A DNA stretch of 64,000 nucleotides from Candidatus Vecturithrix granuli (lineage in GTDB: Bacteria > Moduliflexota > Moduliflexia > Moduliflexales > Moduliflexaceae). Shown here one piece after another: positions 1-7,445 of this stretch (position 1 is the first letter of the stretch; each line of letters starts with the position of its first letter). Both the position numbers and the translations under genes were made by a program. The DNA lies in assembly GCA_000739535.1 (NCBI GenBank), contig DF820463.1, positions 254,194 to 318,193 on the forward strand, written 5' to 3'. Under the pieces are notes generated by a model that was given only the letters and a program-made list of their open reading frames with translations, had not been told where the DNA came from and searched no databases.

Positions 1-449
1 AGGGAAAGACGAATTTGCGTGGTGCCTAAATCTACAGCGACGCCATAGGAGGGGTGCTTCTGAGTGGATGTTGAAATGCTCTGGGTCGAAAGGTCAAACG
101 GAGTGTATTCGTCTTCAAGAAGGCTTCGCCAGGAAGCTTGAGGCACAGAACGTTCGATCCTTATCCGTACATTCTGGCACGGTCTGACCTGACATGCCAG
201 ACGCATTCCCTGAGCAAGCTGATCCGATGCCAGTTTATGTAGTTCGTTGGGTGTGGGATCATTCACACACCCTGCTTCAACGCCCACAAGACATTGACCA
301 CAGATACCAATTCCTCCGCAGGCTGATCGGAGTCGTAGAGGAGTGGAAGCGAGGATTTCATGAATCGAAAGGCCAGGCAAAAATGAGATGCGATGTTCGC
401 CATCCGTCATGACAATCTGCATCACGAAGGACTGGCTATCTTTTTCCAT
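1..449 (-). CDS. 2Fe-2S ferredoxin / ASKHA-domain protein, RACo-like (5' part only)
   Basis: I read this frame from the complementary strand. It starts at an ATG (449) and runs off the left edge, giving about 149 residues. An N-terminal plant-type ferredoxin domain has cysteines at residues 44, 50, 53 and 86 (CX5CX2C plus a distant Cys), the usual 2Fe-2S pattern. A linker follows, then GVAVDLGTTQ, the phosphate-1 loop of an ASKHA ATPase. This order (ferredoxin, linker, ASKHA) is known from RACo-type reductive activators of corrinoid proteins, which re-reduce inactive Co(II) corrinoid using ATP (family knowledge). A corrinoid methyltransferase partner would be expected outside the window. The family call is firm; the substrate is inferred. 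Confidence 0.8.
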   Translation of the reverse strand, partial: MEKDSQSFVMQIVMTDGEHRISFLPGLSIHEILASTPLRLRSACGGIGICGQCLVGVEAGCVNDPTPNELHKLASDQLAQGMRLACQVRPCQNVRIRIERSVPQASWRSLLEDEYTPFDLSTQSISTSTQKHPSYGVAVDLGTTQIRLS

Positions 450-499
450 GCCACCCTCTCTCGTCATAAAGGTTTCCCCAACGTCTAAATTCAGACATG

Positions 500-666
500 A
501 TCGGAAATAGAACACTGATGGGACTGATTGAACTGATCTCTACTGATTTTTCGAGAAGAGTGACGTATGCTCCATGCTGTTCTCATGATCATGAACCGTG
601 TCCTGAATTCATCGTCATATCAGTGAGCATCAGCCCAATCAGTCCCATCAGTGTTCTATTTCCGAT
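500..666. repeat. MITE-like element with 31-bp perfect terminal inverted repeats
   Basis: Positions 500-530 and 636-666 are exact reverse complements (31 of 31). They enclose about 105 bp that contains no open frame of note. The arms are built from CTGAT-type words, so they may have arisen from a simpler motif. The element lies between the start of the RACo-like gene and the end of the nitroreductase gene. It could be a non-autonomous transposable element or a long hairpin; no target-site duplication is evident. Confidence 0.7.
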
Positions 667-686
667 AACCTCGTAAGGGCACTCCC

Positions 687-1580
687 TTATTGTTCACCGA
701 TCCAACTGGCGCGATATTCCGTATGTTCAGATAATGGCGCTATTCCCGGATCAGCCACTTCCCATGTCCCCGAAAGCTCCTGTTCACGGGCAGTAAGCTC
801 AAAATGACAGAGCGCAATGCCTATATCCATCCGCTGTAAATCAGCTACTTTCAAAAAGAATTTTTCACTGCGGTTATATCCGGGCGTACGTTCAAGATAA
901 AAATGAAACACCGACTTTTCAGGTTCTTTGACAATACGCCAGGGCTGTTTATTGGAAGCTGATGGGCCTAATCGCAGCATTTCCAAAGGAGTTGCATAGA
1001 TCCCGGCCATTTCCTGCGTCAGGGGTGTTTGGAAATTCTGCTGAAAAAACAAGTTTTCCCAGGGCTTACGATTTTTTGATCCAGCTATAAACCGTACAAC
1101 GCTATCTCTGAGGCTTGGCTTTGCAGCAATATTGCCGATAGATACGACCGCAGGGATGCTTTCATCATTCTGTATCTCTATGGCCCGGGCAAAATTGCTT
1201 TGTCGGAAACTGCCGCCTAACCAACAGGTTCCCAGGTTAAGATCCGTCGCAAACAGAATAATCTGTTCCATCGCATACCCGAAATCTTCAAGATTCATCC
1301 TGTCTGTATTCTTCATTGCCGCCACAATAAAGCCGGCCGGATGCCGGATCACACCATAGGTTCCCAACCCTTTGAGCGCATCCGCATCGCCCGGTTGGGA
1401 AGCAATCAGGCGAATGCGCGTGCGACGTAAGGGCGCTCCCTTCTGAAACGGTCCAGCCTGATGGGCGGCGATAAATTCATTGAGCGACTCAAGGGTCTGC
1501 GGAGCAATCGGATTTTTGGAATATGTGCGCACCGAAGTGCGGGTTGTGATCAATTGCGTTACTGGTTTCGTAAATGCCAT
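687..1580 (-). CDS. nitroreductase family protein (TM1586-like)
   Basis: 297 residues. The N-terminal RTSVRTYSKNPI stretch is the classic phosphate/FMN-contacting start of nitroreductases. A second, related half contains PSASNKQPWRIVK near residue 210, again an FMN-pocket signature. This two-half build matches the putative TM1586 nitroreductase family rather than the standard 200-residue NfsB type. It should be a soluble FMN-dependent NAD(P)H oxidoreductase of unknown substrate. It stands alone, with inverted repeats on both sides, so context does not help. Family assignment is confident; substrate cannot be judged. Confidence 0.82.
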   Translation of the reverse strand: MAFTKPVTQLITTRTSVRTYSKNPIAPQTLESLNEFIAAHQAGPFQKGAPLRRTRIRLIASQPGDADALKGLGTYGVIRHPAGFIVAAMKNTDRMNLEDFGYAMEQIILFATDLNLGTCWLGGSFRQSNFARAIEIQNDESIPAVVSIGNIAAKPSLRDSVVRFIAGSKNRKPWENLFFQQNFQTPLTQEMAGIYATPLEMLRLGPSASNKQPWRIVKEPEKSVFHFYLERTPGYNRSEKFFLKVADLQRMDIGIALCHFELTAREQELSGTWEVADPGIAPLSEHTEYRASWIGEQ

Positions 1581-1638
1581 AATAACCTGGCTCCCTCTTA
1601 TAATGGGTTCTGTAGTGATTATAAATAATTTTTTTCAG

Positions 1639-1714
1639 TTTCTCGCAAAGCCCGCAAAGCTCGCAATGAATGGATATTCAAAGGCTTTACGTCTTTGCGG
1701 GCTTTGCGAGAGAA
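1639..1714. repeat. inverted repeat, 18-bp perfect arms
   Basis: Arms 1642-1659 (CTCGCAAAGCCCGCAAAG) and 1693-1710 are exact complements, and flanking TTT/AAA extends pairing. The hairpin lies just upstream of the nitroreductase start and beyond the adenosine deaminase remnant. It is followed by no clear T-run, so it looks like a dispersed repeat rather than a terminator. Confidence 0.65.
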
Positions 1715-1771
1715 ATCAAATATTGATTATTCATACTTACTATAAAGCATAAGAAAAGCCCTCATGTTTTG

Positions 1772-2098
1772 TCAAATATTTATTTGTATTTTCAGAACTG
1801 GCTGCCAGGCCTGTTCAAATTGTGTTCTTAAATCGTTTTTGGCGTCTTCCGAAAGAAATGATGCCGTGATTCCATTGAAACTGATCTGTTTCAGGTCATC
1901 CATCGTAAAAAGAAATTGTTCATGGATCACACGATATTCCTGGTTGATTGATGTATTAAACATCGTTGGATCGTCGGAATTCACTGCCATCAACAGCCCT
2001 TTCTCAAAATAGTCACAGGTCGGATGTTGAATAATCGAGCCATACAAATGACAAGCTTGTTGAATCTTACTCAATGGGAAGTTGAAATGCTTATACAC
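1772..2098 (-). pseudogene. add: adenosine deaminase, C-terminal remnant
   Basis: The 108-residue frame matches only the last third of adenosine deaminase. It contains NSDDPTMFNTS, which carries the zinc-site/catalytic Asp pair of the family, followed by the usual helical tail with NGITASFL. The first roughly 230 residues, with the HxH metal site, are absent: the sequence immediately upstream is a fragment of a tsaA gene. It is therefore a broken gene, cut at its 5' end by the rearrangements to its right. Confidence 0.8.
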
Positions 2099-2136
2099 TT
2101 TAGAAGTTTATAAGAATACACTAATGGTTTTACCCA

Positions 2137-2273
2137 CCCCTAACTCTCGCAATGCCCCCGGCAAATTCAGGTTGTATTAGAATTTTTGATTGAATGTCAC
2201 CCCAGTTTTCATCCATACGTTCAGTGATTGAGGATGACACATATCCTCTGGATGTGAATGTTATTTCATGCAT
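2137..2273 (-). pseudogene. tsaA/trmO N-terminal fragment (duplicate)
   Basis: Starting at the ATG ending at 2273, about 39 codons closely match the start of the intact tsaA gene at 3477-3935 (MHEITFT, GYVSSS, ERMDE, WGDIQSKIL). One extra G in a G-run then shifts the frame, and homology stops near 2137. The sequence upstream (2274-2347) is also shared with the spacer in front of the intact copy. It is a duplicated, decayed fragment. Confidence 0.85.
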
Positions 2274-2404
2274 TTTATTTTCCTATAAAGCCGAAAATGA
2301 TTGGTTTTGGGGGGCGTCTGACGCGGATACGGAGCGTGAAACTGCATCAAGGCGTTGTGCGGAAAGGAAAACGATGGAATCGCCGCAGTTTTTCCACCTT
2401 TTTC

Positions 2405-3199
2405 TTAGATACTCTGCTGGTCTGATCCGGCATGGTAGAAAAAGTGCTCTGTGATCACACCTGGCGTCAATCCTAGCGTTTCTGCGACCCGAATAGAGGA
2501 GATATTGGTTTCAGCGACTTGATAGCGAGGCACATATTGGCGGGCCATGAGTGTCTGGAGCGCCGTCTCCACGACCATACGGGCATATCCCTTTCCTCGA
2601 TGAGCCGGATCAGTATACACACCGCCAATCTCCCATATACGCTCGTAGTTTTGAAACGTGAAACAGGTTGAAAGGGGGTGAGCATGGTCATACAGCGTAA
2701 ATGACATTGCTCCCTGTTCAAAATACTGGTTCATCTCATCAGGGGTATAGCCATTGGCGTGATAGTAAGGGAGCAAGCGTACATCCAACATCGACGAGGC
2801 GACGACGGCAGCATGCTGGTGAAACGCTTGCGTGTAGGCCGTATAGGACACATAAGCTGTCACTCGCGTTGAAGGGAATTGCTGACATATAACCTCTTTT
2901 GTTGTATCATCCACGAGCTTAAACACCAGATTTTCTGTAGGAGGAATATACCGGATGATCTGGTAAAGCACATCCCTGTCAGTAGCCGCCAACAAAACAA
3001 TAAACGCTGAGTTCGGATAGGTCCTGGCGTCAAAGGGCACAACGGGAGTCGGAACTAACAAGACGACGCCCTTTTGCCCCTTGTGATGTTCATAATAGCA
3101 CACAATATGCTCCGAATACGCGTGGATCATCTTCAAGTGCACGATATAGTGGAAGGCGTTGGTATTCAGATATGATTTTACCTCAACTTCATGATTCAT
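2405..3199 (-). CDS. GNAT family N-acetyltransferase
   Basis: 264 residues. The C-terminal half is a GNAT domain: IWEIGGVYTDPAHRGKGYA holds beta-4 and the acetyl-CoA pyrophosphate loop (R-G-K-G-Y-A), followed by NISSIRVAETLGL, the typical helix-4 region. The N-terminal about 130 residues are a divergent accessory domain, as in FR47/Eis-like enzymes. It should acetylate an amine with acetyl-CoA in the cytoplasm; the substrate is unknown. A 47-residue DUF2283-like gene precedes it. Two shortened copies of this gene lie at 4009-4108 and 5050-5202, so this is the only intact member of a duplicated set. Confidence 0.85.
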   Translation of the reverse strand: MNHEVEVKSYLNTNAFHYIVHLKMIHAYSEHIVCYYEHHKGQKGVVLLVPTPVVPFDARTYPNSAFIVLLAATDRDVLYQIIRYIPPTENLVFKLVDDTTKEVICQQFPSTRVTAYVSYTAYTQAFHQHAAVVASSMLDVRLLPYYHANGYTPDEMNQYFEQGAMSFTLYDHAHPLSTCFTFQNYERIWEIGGVYTDPAHRGKGYARMVVETALQTLMARQYVPRYQVAETNISSIRVAETLGLTPGVITEHFFYHAGSDQQSI

Positions 3200-3263
3200 A
3201 CTTCACGATTCCCCAGGGAGGTTTTATCCCCCATGTATGTATGTTCAGTTGTTTCTCCCGCGT

Positions 3264-3407
3264 TCAGAGGCTCAGCAGAATGCCATCTTCCTGCATGTCA
3301 CTGTGGTTCGAAAAAGACTGCTCGGCAAAATGCATAGACAGCCCATCGGCCTCAGCGTCATTATCCAGCCACATTTTCGCAGTCGGCAGCTTAATCACAT
3401 TCGTCAT
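3264..3407 (-). CDS. small DUF2283-like protein
   Basis: A 47-residue frame read directly from the sequence, starting at the ATG ending at 3407. It contains MWLDNDAEADGLSMHF, similar to the short beta-hairpin pattern (D-x-E-A-D-x-L) of DUF2283 proteins. Such proteins are small, of unknown function, and often lie near toxin-antitoxin genes. It precedes the GNAT gene by 65 bp on the same strand. A second, frameshifted copy at 5265-5409 precedes a broken GNAT copy, which supports a real two-gene unit. No strong ribosome-binding site is visible. Confidence 0.55.
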   Translation of the reverse strand: MTNVIKLPTAKMWLDNDAEADGLSMHFAEQSFSNHSDMQEDGILLSL

Positions 3408-3476
3408 AACGGATGAATTAAGCGTCGCTGGCCCGCAGGGTACGCGCCCGCTTGAATGATTCGTTATCGGTAGTAT

Positions 3477-3935
3477 TTAAAAATAATTTTTCATGAGTCT
3501 CTCTACCCATTCAGGAATCCTGGCATTCTCGATTTTATCATACTGTGGATAATACGGTTTAATATCCAATACAGGGGTTTCATGGATGGCATCCAACCCT
3601 TTGACTTCAAGCCAGTCATTGCCCACATTGATTATTTTAACGGCCGTAATCCCTATTGGGTTTGGTCTATTTTTGGCCCGTTGCGCGAAAATCCCGACCT
3701 TTGGCATGGTTGCTAAATTTCTTGGTCTGCGTTGAAGATGTTTTTCTTGTTCATAATGAGCCTGATGCAAATAGGTCACGATGATCGCATGAGAAAATCC
3801 TTCTAACCCTCGCAATGCCCCGGCAAATTCGGATTGTAAGAGAATTTTTGATTGAATGTCACCCCAGTGTTCATCCATACGTTCAGTGACTGAGGATGAC
3901 ACATATCCTATTGGTGTGAATGTTATTTCATGCAT
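3477..3935 (-). CDS. tsaA: tRNA (N6-threonylcarbamoyladenosine37-N6)-methyltransferase TrmO
   Basis: 152 residues, the usual length for bacterial TsaA/TrmO without the C-terminal extension. Family marks are FTPIGYV at the start, LRGLEGFSH, then VGIFAQRAKNRPNPIGIT, the SAM-binding block, and GLDAIHETPVLDIKPY. TrmO methylates t6A at position 37 of tRNA-Thr(GGU) (family knowledge). It is an intact copy; a 5' fragment of a duplicate lies at 2137-2273. Immediately upstream is a shortened acetyltransferase copy, so its promoter may be inherited from the rearrangement. Confidence 0.88.
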   Translation of the reverse strand: MHEITFTPIGYVSSSVTERMDEHWGDIQSKILLQSEFAGALRGLEGFSHAIIVTYLHQAHYEQEKHLQRRPRNLATMPKVGIFAQRAKNRPNPIGITAVKIINVGNDWLEVKGLDAIHETPVLDIKPYYPQYDKIENARIPEWVERLMKNYF

Positions 3936-4008
3936 TGTATTTTCCTATAACGCCAAAAGTGATTGGTTTTGGGGGAACGCTTGACAGCGGAGACGGAGCA
4001 TGAAATGA

Positions 4009-4108
4009 CATATCCCTTTCTGCGATGATCCGGATCGATAGACACCCCGCCAATCTCCCATATACGCTCGTAGTTTTGAAACGTGAAACACGTGGACAGA
4101 GGGTATGT
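4009..4108 (-). pseudogene. GNAT acetyltransferase fragment (copy 2)
   Basis: About 33 codons (PLSTCFTFQNYERIWEIGG through DHRRKGY) match the middle of the intact acetyltransferase. The copy is cut on both sides: upstream it breaks near the end of vapC, and downstream it joins the spacer that leads into tsaA. It cannot encode a functional enzyme. Confidence 0.85.
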
Positions 4109-4140
4109 AAATAGCAACGCAAAATTGATCCACTTTTTCC

Positions 4141-4530
4141 CTATGGCGACGTATATGTCACGGGCTGATAGAACGAGATTCCTGTAATAAAACGAAAATC
4201 TTTCTGGTTGAGGGTATACAGTTTATGATGATGGATCGATGTTGCCGCGATCATCGCATCTGGCAAACTGAGCTTATGGCTCAAGCAGTATGTTTCCATG
4301 ATCTCAATAAATCGACCAGAGATGCTGTTCGTGACCGGAAACACCGTCAACAGCGACAGATGCGTTTTGATCTTGCGCAATTCCGCTTTATCAAGCGCAC
4401 CAAAATAGAGTTCGGCCTGTGTAATAGCGCTGATAGCCAGATGTGTGTACCCGATGGCATGCAATTCCTGCACAATATTCGACGTATTCTTGTAAAATTC
4501 GATCAGGATATTGGTATCACAGACGATCAT
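4141..4530 (-). CDS. VapC-like PIN-domain toxin
   Basis: I use the ATG at 4530 (MIVCDTNILIEFY) because it overlaps the antitoxin stop codon as ATGA, which is typical of coupled vapBC genes; an in-frame ATG 18 bases upstream is less likely. The PIN acidic residues are visible: Asp5 in CDTN, Glu in TQAELYFG, Asp in LSLPDAMIAA and Asp in LNQKDF. Such proteins are Mg-dependent RNases that cut tRNA or rRNA when freed from the antitoxin. The gene is 129 residues, a normal length. It lies inside the duplicated tract. Confidence 0.88.
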   Translation of the reverse strand: MIVCDTNILIEFYKNTSNIVQELHAIGYTHLAISAITQAELYFGALDKAELRKIKTHLSLLTVFPVTNSISGRFIEIMETYCLSHKLSLPDAMIAATSIHHHKLYTLNQKDFRFITGISFYQPVTYTSP

Positions 4531-4766
4531 ACGAATTGCCTCGGCCATGCCTGTTGACGAAGGGTGGTCACGGAGAGATCTCTCTCACTCCACAATCCGG
4601 CATAGGAAAAGAATTCTTCAGTGCGATCCACAGTGTCTTGCTGAACATGTTGCAGAATCTCTTGATCATCCATCGAGATGTGTATGACAAAATCAAGCGA
4701 TTGCAAGACGCTGTACAGCAATTGCGCCTTCTCATGATCTTGAACTTCCACCAGAATATGTTGCAT
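4527..4766 (-). CDS. VapB-like antitoxin
   Basis: 79 residues, directly upstream of and overlapping the PIN toxin by the sequence ATGA. The C-terminal segment FFSYAGLWSERDLSVTTLR, ending in W-P-R-Q, has the aromatic-rich form by which small antitoxins of this class wrap their toxin. The N-terminal part should dimerise and bind the promoter, but no named DNA-binding fold is recognisable, so the subfamily is open. An AGAGGGG ribosome-binding site precedes the start. The pair probably autoregulates. Confidence 0.7.
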   Translation of the reverse strand: MQHILVEVQDHEKAQLLYSVLQSLDFVIHISMDDQEILQHVQQDTVDRTEEFFSYAGLWSERDLSVTTLRQQAWPRQFV

Positions 4767-5049
4767 ACGTTACGCCCCTCTTTCTTACCAATAATTCGTG
4801 TCAGTATGCCTCGCAGAAGGCATTTCATGCTCCCTATGTCCGAGGCACCTATTGCTCTCATTGGCAACATCGGGAATAGCGACCGAATTTACGCCTCAAA
4901 TATGTCGTATAGAATCTTTACCGTTATCCTGTTGTATCGCGCACAGTATGCTGAATGATGCGTTTCCTGTCAACAGATTTCTTCAAGAGAATGCCGAACA
5001 TGATTGGTTTGGGGGGACGCCTGACAGCGGGCACGGAGCGTGAAACTGC

Positions 5050-5202
5050 ATCTCCCTTTCTGCGATGAGCCGGATCGGTAGATACCCCGCCAACCTCCCA
5101 AATATTCTCGTAGTTTTGAAACGTGAAACACATAGAAAGAGGGTGCGTATGGCCATACAGCGTAAAAGACATCGCTCCCTGTTCAAAAACTTCATGATTC
5201 AT
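5050..5202 (-). pseudogene. GNAT acetyltransferase with internal deletion (copy 3)
   Basis: The first five codons (MNHEV) are the same as in the intact gene but are fused directly to FEQGAMSFTLYG, removing about 150 codons. The frame then follows the intact protein through AHRRKG and diverges into the shared spacer. The catalytic helix is missing, so it is a remnant. Confidence 0.85.
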
Positions 5203-5264
5203 CGTTCACGATTTCCAACGGAGGCCTTCTCCCATATCTTTATGTTCAATTGGTTCTCCCGCGT

Positions 5265-5409
5265 TCAGATGCTCAGAAGCATGCCTTCCTCCTGCCTTTC
5301 ACTGGGGTTTGAAAAAGGCTGCTCGACAAAATGCAGAAACAACCCATCAGCCTCAGCGTCATCATCCAACCATAATGTTCGCAGTCGCCAGCTTGATGAC
5401 ATTTGTCAT
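5265..5409 (-). pseudogene. DUF2283-like gene, frameshifted copy
   Basis: Clear homologue of the 47-codon gene at 3264-3407, with the same start (MTNVIKLA) and the same end (LLSI then stop). A one-base insertion near codon 12 puts a TGA in frame. The later part, in the shifted frame, keeps WLDDDAEADGL. Lies just upstream of the deleted GNAT copy, mirroring the intact pair. Confidence 0.75.
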
Positions 5410-5645
5410 AACAACCCCACTCACCTGCTTAAGAGACATCCTTGTGAGCGGGCACACAGGTTGAACCACTAGCCGACCTTGGCCGGAAGCACTATGCTTA
5501 AAATTGCACCGCGTCTCTCAAGTCAGATGTAGTTGGATTATTATTACTTCGTCGCCTTCTATCATGGAATATTGTACAAACCGATCAAGATATTTTGTAG
5601 GTTGCCTTTAGAAGGCTTGTGATAATTCTTTTCTTATTCTAAACT

Positions 5646-7391
5646 TTATGGATAAAAGCAATCGTTAATATATTGGACAGATAGAATGAAAAGAATTATG
5701 GTAACCACGAATAACTCGACAATACAGGTCATCAAGGCCATTATCCCCTGACCATACGCATAAAGGGCTATACCATATTTTTGTTTGGCTAACATATTGA
5801 TAAACATAGGTATGCCTGCTGAAAACCCCGCTATCATCCAACTCGGAAATATGATAATCAACACGGTCACCATCTTTTTCCAACGTGAACAACTATTGAA
5901 AAACAACCACGCGCCACACGCGGCCATCAGCAATGACGAGAAGAGAAACCATATATTGATATCAAACGCTGCATCCATGGTCCGGATTCGGTTAGTATAT
6001 AAGGCATGTAAATGCTCCTGGCGCATGACAGCATAGCCGCCTCGAAAGAGAGTCAGTGCCAGACCGACAACAAGCGCATCTGGCAAGTATTGCCGGATGT
6101 CCATCTGACGGCGCGCCGCAAACCAACCGCTTATGAGCAGCATAAGACCACTTCCTATCAGGCCAGGCAGAAAATTGCTCTCGGCAAAGTAGAGCACAGT
6201 GGTATGATCCAGAGCGGAAAGAATTGGCGTAATAAACTGTTGCTTCCAGGGGAGATTTTTAGAGAGTTTTATCGTAAAATCGCCGCCTTGATGGAGAAAG
6301 AGCAGGTATTTGTCAGAACCGAGATTGATCTGCTGCACATATTGATTATAAAACAAAGCGTGATCCCATGCGGCGCCTACACCTGGTATTTCTACAAAAC
6401 GATAACGGGCGCCATTCCGAATATACACAGGGATCACTCCTTTCGGCGCATTGCTATAGGTGAGAACCCGCCCTGTAGAATTTTCATATTCGTCAATGAG
6501 CTGATAGGGCATGTCTGCCAGAAAAGATAAGCGGGGATCGCCAAGCAGAAAATAGAAGGGCCAGGCCAGGAATCCTTGAAGATACCCCTGATTTTGCACC
6601 TGGACCACATGTCCTATGGGGAAATCCGGCCAGGTATAAGAAAAAGGAAATCCCTTCGGTTCCCCGAAAGCATACGCGAGAGGGCTATAGACAAATCCTG
6701 CATAAGCAGCAGCGCCTTGATCAAGAACTCTCAGAGCAATAGACTCTTGATTCCAAACTTTAAGCGTTTGACATGCAAGCGCATTCACCAGGAGAGGAGG
6801 CAGAGGTGGAATATCATCGGCTATCAGGTCGATCCCATCTTCTAATAACCAGTGTCGCCGGGAGCCATGACCTTGAAAGGTCACATACGCCGCTTCCTGG
6901 AGAGAGGCGACAACATTATTTTTGTTCAGGAGAATTGATGTGGTTTGCTCCTTCTCGTGCAAAAAAATTTTATGTTCCCTGGGAATCACTGCAAGGGATT
7001 TTCCATTGAAAAGTCGCCGCTGCCATAACGAACGAGCCTTCTCCTGGGAACTGCCAGTCAGAATCCCTATTGAAATGACAGCCCGATGTTTTTGTAGCGT
7101 TTGTCCAAATTGGGAAAACACGGAATCTGATAGATGCTCAGGGGTTATCACCCACAGTAAAAAAATTGGTTTATGCTTCAAGGCATCCTTCAGTGAGTGG
7201 GTAAGCGGTAGATTTTCCGAGTGGGCTATTTCTTCAGCTAAATCGTAGTAAGGATCAGAGCGCGCAGCTAAGATGACCATATCTGAAGCCCCTCCAAAAC
7301 CATCTTTAGAGGTGGTTGCGGCGATATTCATATTCCAATCCGCGAATATGATAGCAAGCAACACTGCGGCAAAGAACCAGGAAAATCTCAA
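5646..7391 (-). CDS. membrane-anchored clan-CD cysteine peptidase-like protein (gingipain/C25-like)
   Basis: 581 residues. A hydrophobic N-terminus suggests export or anchoring. The segment VTFQGHGSRRHW (His175) followed by LVNALACQTL (Cys207) and then IALRVLDQGAAAYAGFVYSPL has the spacing and surroundings of the His-Cys dyad in C25/caspase-fold peptidases. In that fold the Cys follows a hydrophobic strand and is trailed by a sequence of the form a-G-A-a-A-a-a-G. From about residue 400 there are roughly five membrane helices, which is unusual for this fold. I infer a peptidase or peptidase-like domain facing the periplasm and tethered to the inner membrane. No substrate is suggested by neighbours. 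An inactive homologue remains possible. Confidence 0.5.
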   Translation of the reverse strand: MRFSWFFAAVLLAIIFADWNMNIAATTSKDGFGGASDMVILAARSDPYYDLAEEIAHSENLPLTHSLKDALKHKPIFLLWVITPEHLSDSVFSQFGQTLQKHRAVISIGILTGSSQEKARSLWQRRLFNGKSLAVIPREHKIFLHEKEQTTSILLNKNNVVASLQEAAYVTFQGHGSRRHWLLEDGIDLIADDIPPLPPLLVNALACQTLKVWNQESIALRVLDQGAAAYAGFVYSPLAYAFGEPKGFPFSYTWPDFPIGHVVQVQNQGYLQGFLAWPFYFLLGDPRLSFLADMPYQLIDEYENSTGRVLTYSNAPKGVIPVYIRNGARYRFVEIPGVGAAWDHALFYNQYVQQINLGSDKYLLFLHQGGDFTIKLSKNLPWKQQFITPILSALDHTTVLYFAESNFLPGLIGSGLMLLISGWFAARRQMDIRQYLPDALVVGLALTLFRGGYAVMRQEHLHALYTNRIRTMDAAFDINIWFLFSSLLMAACGAWLFFNSCSRWKKMVTVLIIIFPSWMIAGFSAGIPMFINMLAKQKYGIALYAYGQGIMALMTCIVELFVVTIILFILSVQYINDCFYP

Positions 7392-7445
7392 CCTTGTAAA
7401 TCCTCCTTCATCTTCCCACTTCTTTATTGATATTACGATGGTAAA

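Larger units (their letters stand above)
2137..5409 (-). repeat. tract of decayed tandem duplications (DUF2283 / GNAT / tsaA module)
   Basis: Three runs of the same module can be aligned by eye on the minus strand. Run one is 3407 to 2137: DUF2283-like, full GNAT, a 74-bp spacer, and a tsaA fragment. Run two is 4108 to 3477: a GNAT fragment, the same spacer, and full tsaA. Run three is 5409 to about 4985: a frameshifted DUF2283-like gene, GNAT with an internal deletion, and the same spacer. The two shortened GNAT copies share the same downstream breakpoint right after the acetyl-CoA loop, which implies deletion first and duplication afterwards. A vapBC-like pair sits between runs two and three. 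Confidence 0.75.

Noticed and set aside
194..412. 72-codon plus-strand frame at the left edge
   Set aside because: It is the antisense of the ferredoxin/ASKHA gene, whose motifs are clear on the other strand.
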